Below, in pieces: positions 32,101-36,819 of a stretch of 36,819 nucleotides of DNA (positions within the stretch are counted from its first letter, which is position 1; each line of letters opens with the position of its first letter). Under the pieces are notes generated by a model. It was not told where the DNA came from, did no database searches, and worked only from the letters and a program-made list of their open reading frames with translations. Made by a program: the position numbers and the translations under genes. Source of the stretch: an uncultured Mycolicibacterium sp. (lineage in GTDB: Bacteria; Actinomycetota; Actinomycetes; Mycobacteriales; Mycobacteriaceae); the NCBI GenBank assembly GCA_945957405.1, contig CAMFLL010000029.1, positions 1 to 36,819 on the forward strand. The letters are read 5' to 3'.

Positions 32101-33119
32101 GCGTTGGGCTGACCGGTCAACGACATGGGGCCACTTCCGGGCCGGCAGATCGCCCCGGTGGCCAGGTGCAGGTTGCAGATGGCGTTGGTGTTCCAGGTGC
32201 CGTGGGTGCTCTGGTTCAAACCCATTGTCCAGCAGGACATCCACTCACCGGCGGCGGCGATCATGGCGGCGGCGGCACGGATGTCGGCCTCCGAAAGACC
32301 GGTGATCTCGGCGACGCGCGCCGGCGGATAGCCGGCCAGGAACTCGGGCATCGCCTCCCAGCCCTCGGTGTGCTCGGCGATGAACCGCTGATCGATCGCC
32401 CCACCCTCGACGAGCAGGTGCAGAATCCCGTTGAGCAGCGCGAGATCGGTGCCGGGATCGAGCTGAAGGAACAGGTCGGCCTTCTCGGCGGTGGCGGAGC
32501 GGCGCGGGTCGACGACGATGAGCTTGGCGCCGGCCTTGAGCCGGTCCGCCATGCGCAGGTAGAGGATTGGATGGCAGTCGGCCATGTTCGACCCGATGAC
32601 GAAGAACAGGTCGGTGCGCTCGAAGTCGGCGTAGGAGCCCGGTGGTCCATCGGCGCCGAGGGACTGCTTGAATCCCGTTCCGGCACTGGCCATGCACAAC
32701 CGTGAATTGGACTCGATGTGCACAGTGCGCAGATAGCCCTTGGCCAGTTTGGTGGCCAGATACTGCGCTTCGATCGACATCTGGCCGGACACGTACAGCG
32801 CCACCGAATCCGGCCCGTGCCGCTCGATGATCGCCTTGAGCCGGGCTGCGGCGTCGGCGACGGCATCGTCGACGGGCGTCGGCACGGGCTCGGCGTCGCG
32901 GTCGTACCGCACCAGCGCCGTCGTGAGCCGACCCTCGGAGGCGGCCATCATCTCTGCGTGGGTGGCGCCCTTGGTGCAGAGCCTGCCGAAATTGGCCGGG
33001 TGCAGTTTGTCACCGCTGACCCGCGCGATCACGGGCAAGCCCGTCCCGGCATCGGGGCGGGTCTCGACCGAGATCCCGCACCCGACACCGCAATACGAGC
33101 AGGCCGTCCTGGTGATCAG
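29118..33119 (-). CDS. Assimilatory nitrate reductase fused to a CysJ-type flavoprotein reductase
   Basis: The 1333-aa fusion would reduce nitrate to nitrite with electrons from NADPH. Residues 1-790 are a molybdo-bis-MGD reductase: 4Fe-4S ligands in ACSYCGVGCGI and GRLCTKG, the probable Mo-ligand Cys in NSRLCMASAGTGF, and MGLNQSTHGT. From about 813 a flavodoxin domain follows (WASQTGNAEEFA, STFGDGGPPDNG, GIGDRSYDNFCGY). Then come FAD (RQYSISSSP) and NADPH (GPGTGIAPFRGFLQER, YVCGDASRMAKDV) domains, ending RYVRDVY like CysJ. No separate ferredoxin or reductase is needed. The start is unclear: the frame has no ATG, GTG or TTG near the conserved N-terminus. CTG at 33119, overlapping the transporter stop as CTGA, is the most plausible; an ATG-type start at 33215 would add 32 Arg-rich residues. 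Confidence 0.9.
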   Translation of the reverse strand: MITRTACSYCGVGCGISVETRPDAGTGLPVIARVSGDKLHPANFGRLCTKGATHAEMMAASEGRLTTALVRYDRDAEPVPTPVDDAVADAAARLKAIIERHGPDSVALYVSGQMSIEAQYLATKLAKGYLRTVHIESNSRLCMASAGTGFKQSLGADGPPGSYADFERTDLFFVIGSNMADCHPILYLRMADRLKAGAKLIVVDPRRSATAEKADLFLQLDPGTDLALLNGILHLLVEGGAIDQRFIAEHTEGWEAMPEFLAGYPPARVAEITGLSEADIRAAAAMIAAAGEWMSCWTMGLNQSTHGTWNTNAICNLHLATGAICRPGSGPMSLTGQPNAMGGREMGYMGPGLPGQRSVLAADDRAFVEEQWGLPNGSIRSDVGPGTIAMFEQMAAGDIKACWIICTNPVATVANRATVIAALENAELVITQDAYRDTATNRYADIALPAALWAESDAVMVNSERNLTLLQQSVPPLGEARPDWELICDIAHHLGFGADFAFKSSEQVFDEIRRFHNPTTGYDLRGITYDRLRDTPVQWPCPPAGTDADQDRHPIRYLNDGISQHLHTDADGTTPRLAFPTASRRAVFHPRPHMAPAEMPDDDHPFVLNTGRLQHQWHTMTKTGRVDKLNKLNSGPFVEIHPEDAGRSGITDGGRVEVTSRRGRVLLPAVVTDRVLPGNVWVPFHWNDTHGADLTVNALTSDAVDPDSLQPEFKVCAVALTPVAAEIATAGHPLVAALDLHALKPPALTGDEKIYIAAFLAGTVDGDPGVPVLPGAAPVRSAVRLWVDGMLAGAHSRLAGATGEPDTLAATGPLVMWASQTGNAEEFAARVAEQLGGSSDLMNMNDCDLSALTSARDVIVVTSTFGDGGPPDNGADFWDRLAAPDAPNLDGLRYAVLGIGDRSYDNFCGYAKSLDARLEDLGASKLLDRTECEAYDDAPMADWADRVTTLVQDSTTRQLTPATARKVPEPFTRARPVAAPLVRNTLLTPPGAAKEVRQFGFDISAAVAEHGIRYSAGDSLGVYAVNSAHAVDGWLSATGLCGADAVTVDGEPTSLRDALTNSYDICRVTPNLLEFVAEHARDGADLGKWSVGRNGLDLVQQVPVRVDPALWQEVLVRLTPRQYSISSSPLVSPHEVQLTVSVVRYRGADGGARGGVASTFLADRADAPVPVFLQRSPHFRPPAESDIPMIMVGPGTGIAPFRGFLQERRALGHTGRNWLFFGDQHRDANFYYRSDLEDMVDDGLLNHLDLAFSRDQKKRVYVQHKMRDAGAEVWRWLADGAHFYVCGDASRMAKDVDAALTDIIREHGGMSADQAHDYTRGLVAEKRYVRDVY

Positions 33120-34579
33120 CCCGCACCCACCGGTGCCGGCGCCAGGCCGAGCGCATCGCCCGCGGTGGCCGCGGCCTTCAAGCGCAGGAACACGAACCAG
33201 GTGACGACGGCGCACACCACGTAGAAGCCGAGAAAGACCCAGAAGGCGTTGGTGGCCGACTTCGCGCCGCTGACGTAGGACGCCCGCAGCACGATGTTGA
33301 TGAACACACCACCGAGCGCACCCACCGCACCGGCGAATCCGATCAACGCCCCGGACATCGACCGCGACCAGGACGCCTCCTCGGCGGGACTCCAGTCGTC
33401 GTGTCCCTGCGCCTTGGCCTCGAAGATCGACGGGATCATCTTGTAGGTCGAGCCGTTGCCCAGCCCGGACAGGACGAACAACAGGATGAACCCGACGATG
33501 TAGGCCATCATCTGGGTGCCGGTGGGCGCGCCCGCCATTCCGTCGTCCATCACGCCGGTGGCCACCAGGATGCCGGCCGCGAACATCATCGCCACGAACG
33601 TGTACAGCGTGATCTTCCCACCGCCGATCCGGTCGGCCAGCTTGCCGCCGAACGGTCGCGAGATCGAGCCGAGCAACGGCCCCAGGAACGAGATCTGCGC
33701 GGCGTGCAGTGAAGCCTGCGCGGCAGTGTCGCCGCCGGCCAGGAAGTTGATCTGCAGCACCTGCCCGAACGCGAACGAGAAGCCGATGAAGGAACCGAAG
33801 GTGCCGATGTAGAGAAAGCTCATCACCCAGGAATGCTTGTAGCGCAACGCCTCACCGAGTGCACTCAGGTTGGACCGCTGGTTGCGCAGGTTGTCCATGA
33901 ACAGTGCGGCGCCCACGGCGGCGCAGCCGATCAGGACGAGGTAGATCGCGCACACGATCTCCGGGGCCGTGTTGCTGACCGTGGCGATCACCAGCAGGCC
34001 GATCAACTGGATCACGGGGACGCCGATGTTGCCGCCGCCGGCGTTGAGACCCAGCGCCCAGCCCTTGAGCCGTTGCGGGTAGAACGCGTTGATGTTGGTC
34101 ATCGACGACGCAAAGTTGCCGCCGCCGAAGCCGGCGAAGGCCGCCACGATCATGAATGTGGTGTACGACGTGCCAGGGTGTTTCATCACATACCAGGTCA
34201 GCAGTGTCGGGATGAGTAGCAGCAGAGCGCTGACGATGGTCCAGTTGCGGCCACCGAACTTCGCGGGGGCGATGGTGTACGGGATCCGCATGAACGCGCC
34301 GACCAGGGTCGGCATGGCCACCAGGTAGAACTTGCCCGCCGCGTCGATGTGGTAGACGTCCTGCGGCATGAACAGGACCATCACCGACCAGATGGACCAG
34401 ATGGAGAAGCCCACGTGTTCGGCCACGATCGACCAGATCAGGTTCCTCTTGGCGATCTCCTTACCCGGCGAATGCCCCGTTCTGCCGTTCCAGGCATCGA
34501 CGTCCTCGGCGTCCCAGTGCTCGATGTCGCGGTCGCGGGTCAGGATGGACGACCAGCGAGATGCGGTCAGGGTTGGCAT
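33116..34579 (-). CDS. narK: NarK-type nitrate/nitrite transporter (MFS)
   Basis: The 487-aa protein has about 12 membrane helices. Both nitrate-signature regions are visible: GFGGGNFASSMTNINAFYPQ (about residues 150-170) and LSGLGNGSTYKMIPSIFEAK in the second half. It would import nitrate for the downstream fusion reductase, and possibly export nitrite. A soluble N-terminal stretch of about 45 residues (DRDIEHWDAEDVDAWNGRTG) is usual for the actinobacterial NarK branch. GGAGG lies eight bases before the ATG at 34579. The stop overlaps the presumed start of the reductase gene by four bases, so the two are translated together. Mycobacteria have several paralogues, so the suffix is left off. 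Confidence 0.92.
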   Translation of the reverse strand: MPTLTASRWSSILTRDRDIEHWDAEDVDAWNGRTGHSPGKEIAKRNLIWSIVAEHVGFSIWSIWSVMVLFMPQDVYHIDAAGKFYLVAMPTLVGAFMRIPYTIAPAKFGGRNWTIVSALLLLIPTLLTWYVMKHPGTSYTTFMIVAAFAGFGGGNFASSMTNINAFYPQRLKGWALGLNAGGGNIGVPVIQLIGLLVIATVSNTAPEIVCAIYLVLIGCAAVGAALFMDNLRNQRSNLSALGEALRYKHSWVMSFLYIGTFGSFIGFSFAFGQVLQINFLAGGDTAAQASLHAAQISFLGPLLGSISRPFGGKLADRIGGGKITLYTFVAMMFAAGILVATGVMDDGMAGAPTGTQMMAYIVGFILLFVLSGLGNGSTYKMIPSIFEAKAQGHDDWSPAEEASWSRSMSGALIGFAGAVGALGGVFINIVLRASYVSGAKSATNAFWVFLGFYVVCAVVTWFVFLRLKAAATAGDALGLAPAPVGAG

Positions 34580-34760
34580 GTGTGAGGCCTCCGGTGTCGA
34601 TGGGTCGCAAGACGTATTCAGACGGGCTTGTCCAAAGGTCTACGGGGAGGCGATTCCGCATCGATTGCGCGTTGGTGACCGAAATGTCAATTGCGCCTCA
34701 CAGCGCCGGCAGGCTCGCGGTGAGCGGACTCCGGCGGTGCGATCTTTCCTATGCCGAACA
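34580..34760. promoter_or_regulatory. Upstream region of the nitrate operon
   Basis: No gene is present. The promoter of the narK operon must lie here, between the ribosome binding site and the hairpin at 34761-34807. In actinobacteria nitrate assimilation genes are usually activated by GlnR. A GlnR-like motif (GAC..T..GGTCAC on the minus strand, near 34672-34692) can be imagined but is too weak to call. Confidence 0.35.
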
Positions 34761-34807
34761 GACACAAAGGGCCCGTCGATCACTCGGATCACGGGCCCCT
34801 TTGCGTC
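34761..34807 (-). terminator. Strong hairpin terminator behind the TctA-USP operon
   Basis: GACACAAAGGGCCCGT (34761-34776) pairs with ACGGGCCCCTTTGCGTC (34791-34807), 16 pairs with one bulge and one wobble, loop of 14 bases. It lies 40 bases after the stop of the universal stress protein gene in the direction of transcription and separates that unit from narK. It has no U tract, as is common for mycobacterial terminators. Confidence 0.75.
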
Positions 34808-34814
34808 TGCTCGC

Positions 34815-34851
34815 GGGGAGTTATCTCGCGGGGAGTTATTTGGGAGTTACT
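34815..34851. repeat. Short tandem repeat at the end of the USP gene
   Basis: GCGGGGAGTTAT occurs twice (from about 34816 and 34831) and a third partial copy (TGGGAGTTACTCGG) spans the USP stop codon. Read on the minus strand this gives several closely spaced TAA triplets. The repeat probably arose by slippage. Confidence 0.5.
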
Positions 34852-35236
34852 CGGGGGGTTTGACCGCGAGGACCGGCTTGGGGCACTCCAGGATCAACTG
34901 CTGGGACACGCTGCCCAGCAACAGCTTCCCCACCGGATTACGGTGCCGGATGCCGATCACCAGCAGCTCGGCCTCCGGGCGATCCATCGCGGCCAGCAGC
35001 GCCTCGCCGGCGTGCACGCCGACCGGCTGCTCGATCTCGAACTCCACATCGCTGCCGGCCAGCTGCGCCTCCAGTCCGCGCATGTCGCCGGTCTGCGAGA
35101 ACGCCGCGTCGACGTAGGAGTCCCCGGCAGTGGAGTTGACCACCAGCAGTTTGGTGTTACGCAGCTTGGCCTCGGCGACGCCGTGATCGACGGCGGCACG
35201 GCCGAAGATGTCTGCGGTGTATCCGACGACGATCAT
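34847..35236 (-). CDS. Universal stress protein (UspA family)
   Basis: The 129-aa single-domain Usp protein starts [20 protein letters not shown]. The nucleotide-binding motif typical of ATP-binding Usp proteins (GxxGx9GS) is seen only in altered form as [20 protein letters not shown]. It ends [12 protein letters not shown], the usual last strand. It would act in the cytoplasm as a dimer; the signal is unknown. Its ATG overlaps the stop of the TctA gene by four bases, so it is translated together with the transporter. Usp genes are often found behind solute transporter genes. Confidence 0.9.
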   Translation of the reverse strand: MIVVGYTADIFGRAAVDHGVAEAKLRNTKLLVVNSTAGDSYVDAAFSQTGDMRGLEAQLAGSDVEFEIEQPVGVHAGEALLAAMDRPEAELLVIGIRHRNPVGKLLLGSVSQQLILECPKPVLAVKPPE

Positions 35237-36819
35237 TTCGTCTCCTCGTGTGGCCGGCCTTCGTCCGTCGTTTCGGTGCCGTGGTGCAGCCCCTCGCCGG
35301 GGCTCATCACCTGAGCCTTCTCCAGCTGATCCCCGTCATCCTCGACGATCAGCAGCGTCTCCTCGCTGCGGTGCATCAGCTTGAGCACCAGCGGCGCCAG
35401 CAGCAGCAGCGCCATCAGTATGTACGTCACGATGGCGACCGGCTCGGTGAACAGGCTCGACCAGTCACCGCCGCCGAGCTGCAGGCTCTGGCGCAGCTGC
35501 CGTTCGATGCGCGGTCCCAGGATGACACCGATGATCAGCGGCAGCACGGGCAGCCCGAACCGTCGCATCATCAGGCCCATCAAGCCGAACACCAGCAGCA
35601 GGGCCAGGTCCAGTGGCTGGATGTTCACCGCGAACGCACCCAGGGTGGCGAAGAACAGGATGCCCGCATACAGGTAGGGGCGCGGCGTGCGCAGCAGCTT
35701 GGCCCACAGCGGTGCCAGCGGCAGGTTGATCACCAGGAGCAGGAAGTTGCCGATGAACAGGCTGGCGATCAGCGTCCAGATCAGCAGCGGCTCCTTGTCG
35801 AACAGCGTGGGACCGGGCTGGATACCGTACGACACGAACGCCGTCAGCATCACCGCGGCGGTCGCGTTGGTGGGCAACCCGAGCGACAGCATGGGCACCA
35901 AAGTGCCCGCCGCAGAGGCGTTGTTGGCGGCCTCCGGTCCGGCGACACCCTCGATGGCACCCTTGCCGAACTCCTCGGGGCGCTTGGACAGCTTCTTCTC
36001 GGTGATGTAGCTCAGGAAGGTGGGCAGCTCGGCACCACCGGCGGGAAGTGCGCCGAATGGGAAGCCGAATGCGGTGCCGCGCAGCCACGGTTTCCACGAG
36101 CGGCCCCAGTCGTCCCGGCCCATCCACGGCCGGCCGACGGGGATCACGTCGGCAGGCCTGCGCCGCAAGTGTGCCGCCACCCACAACGCCTCACCCACGG
36201 CGAACACCGCCACCGCGATCACCACGATGTCGATACCGTCGGACAGCTGCGGCAGACCGAACGTCGCCCTGGGTTGACCCGTGAGGAAGTCGATGCCGAC
36301 GACGCCGATCGCCAGTCCGAGAAACAGCGAGATGACGCCGCGCAGCTTGGATGAACCGAGCACCGCCGTCACGGCGACCAGCGCGAAGATCATGATCGCC
36401 AGATACGACGGGGCACCGAGCGTCACCGCGAATCTCGAGATCGGCGGCGCGAACGCCGCCAGCAGCGCGGTGCCGATCGCCCCCGCGACGAACGAGCCGA
36501 TGGCCGCGGTGGCCAGCGCCTGCGCCGCGCGTCCGGCCTTGGCCATCTTGTTGCCCTCGATGGCGGTGATCACCGACGACGATTCGCCGGGCGTGTTCAG
36601 CAGGATCGAGGTGGTGGACCCGCCGTACATGCCGCCGTAGAAGATGCCGGCGAACATGATGAAGGCCGCACTGGGGCTGACGTTGTAGGTGATCGGCAGC
36701 AGCAGCGCCACGGTCATGGCCGGCCCGATACCGGGCAGCACGCCGACCGCGGTGCCCAGCAGCACACCGATGACCGCGTAGAGCAGGTTCATCGGGGTGG
36801 CCGCCTCGGCGAACCCCTG
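35233..36819 (-). CDS. tctA: TctA-type permease of a tripartite tricarboxylate transporter, cut by the right edge
   Basis: The large permease subunit has about 12 membrane helices. The family hallmarks [22 protein letters not shown] (here [20 protein letters not shown]), [33 protein letters not shown] and the second-half repeat with [18 protein letters not shown] are present. The frame continues upstream of the ATG at 36792 to the window edge as [11 protein letters not shown], which is exactly what TctA proteins have before this point. The true start is therefore outside, and the visible 528 residues are slightly incomplete. Substrates in the family are citrate and other carboxylates bound by a TctC protein; the small TctB and TctC genes are presumably to the right. 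The C-terminal 60 residues are an acidic, Glu/Asp-rich tail. Confidence 0.92.
   Translation of the reverse strand, partial: QGFAEAATPMNLLYAVIGVLLGTAVGVLPGIGPAMTVALLLPITYNVSPSAAFIMFAGIFYGGMYGGSTTSILLNTPGESSSVITAIEGNKMAKAGRAAQALATAAIGSFVAGAIGTALLAAFAPPISRFAVTLGAPSYLAIMIFALVAVTAVLGSSKLRGVISLFLGLAIGVVGIDFLTGQPRATFGLPQLSDGIDIVVIAVAVFAVGEALWVAAHLRRRPADVIPVGRPWMGRDDWGRSWKPWLRGTAFGFPFGALPAGGAELPTFLSYITEKKLSKRPEEFGKGAIEGVAGPEAANNASAAGTLVPMLSLGLPTNATAAVMLTAFVSYGIQPGPTLFDKEPLLIWTLIASLFIGNFLLLVINLPLAPLWAKLLRTPRPYLYAGILFFATLGAFAVNIQPLDLALLLVFGLMGLMMRRFGLPVLPLIIGVILGPRIERQLRQSLQLGGGDWSSLFTEPVAIVTYILMALLLLAPLVLKLMHRSEETLLIVEDDGDQLEKAQVMSPGEGLHHGTETTDEGRPHEETK

Noticed and set aside
31197..32705. 502-aa plus-strand ORF inside the nitrate reductase gene
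   Set aside because: Antisense shadow of a strongly conserved molybdoenzyme in GC-rich DNA; no start signal and no domain.
35248..36354. 368-aa plus-strand ORF inside the TctA gene
   Set aside because: Gln/His/Arg-rich antisense shadow of the permease helices.
1..36819. CRISPR array or insertion sequence with transposase
   Set aside because: No regularly spaced repeats and no DDE or serine transposase motifs were found; the only recombinase is the broken tyrosine integrase.

Overview
The window is high-GC DNA from a fast-growing mycobacterium (Mycolicibacterium or a close relative). This is inferred from a 13E12-type DUF222/HNH protein with a perfect mycobacterial SOS box, a DesA3-like desaturase, a wax ester synthase/diacylglycerol acyltransferase (WS/DGAT), an acyl-AMP ligase, GAF-ANTAR regulators, a DUF5994-type protein and TANNNT -10 elements. 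No rRNA, complete tRNA or CRISPR array is visible.

Region 1 (1-5077) is accessory. A gene runs off the left edge on the minus strand behind an 11-bp inverted repeat. Next come the 3' part of a lysine tRNA, probably an attachment-site remnant, and short direct repeats like integrase arm sites. A distinctly lower-GC cassette follows: a leaderless 293-aa unknown, a membrane-anchored 229-aa unknown and a coupled 58-aa ORF. A decayed tyrosine integrase with an internal duplication ends it. After one more unknown ORF there are about 1.4 kb without a convincing gene, holding one copy of a 58-bp dispersed repeat.

Region 2 (5078-20567) is a lipid, envelope and stress block. It holds an acyl-AMP/CoA ligase; three GAF-ANTAR regulators; a DesA3-like desaturase; a small basic protein and an N5-(carboxyethyl)ornithine synthase-like dehydrogenase; a minus-strand mini-operon (DUF6307-like, HPF/RaiA-like, 57-aa ORF); and a transglutaminase-like protein. 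A translationally coupled carbohydrate operon follows (GT4 glycosyltransferase, six-hairpin glycosidase-like protein, GH130-like protein), then a two-gene unit with a DUF5994-like protein, a frameshifted membrane pseudogene and a TetR regulator. Behind the TetR lies a second, truncated version of the dehydrogenase/DUF6307 locus.

Region 3 (19400-22600) looks like one regulon. A 15-bp palindrome in the TetR promoter recurs over the -35 box of the WS/DGAT gene, and a weaker copy follows that gene. The TetR probably controls itself and wax ester or triacylglycerol synthesis.

Region 4 (22900-25077) is a second mobile-DNA scar: a tRNA 3' fragment, the second copy of the 58-bp repeat, DnaA-box-like sequences and the SOS-controlled 13E12 gene.

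Region 5 (25052-36819) is ordinary chromosome with tight packing. It has a divergent SDR/TetR pair sharing two operators; a minus-strand run of NarK transporter, a nitrate reductase fused to a CysJ-type flavoprotein, and a UvrA2-like ABC ATPase; and a TctA permease (cut by the right edge) overlapping a universal stress protein gene, with a strong hairpin separating the last two units. NarK and the fusion reductase would import nitrate and reduce it to nitrite for assimilation.
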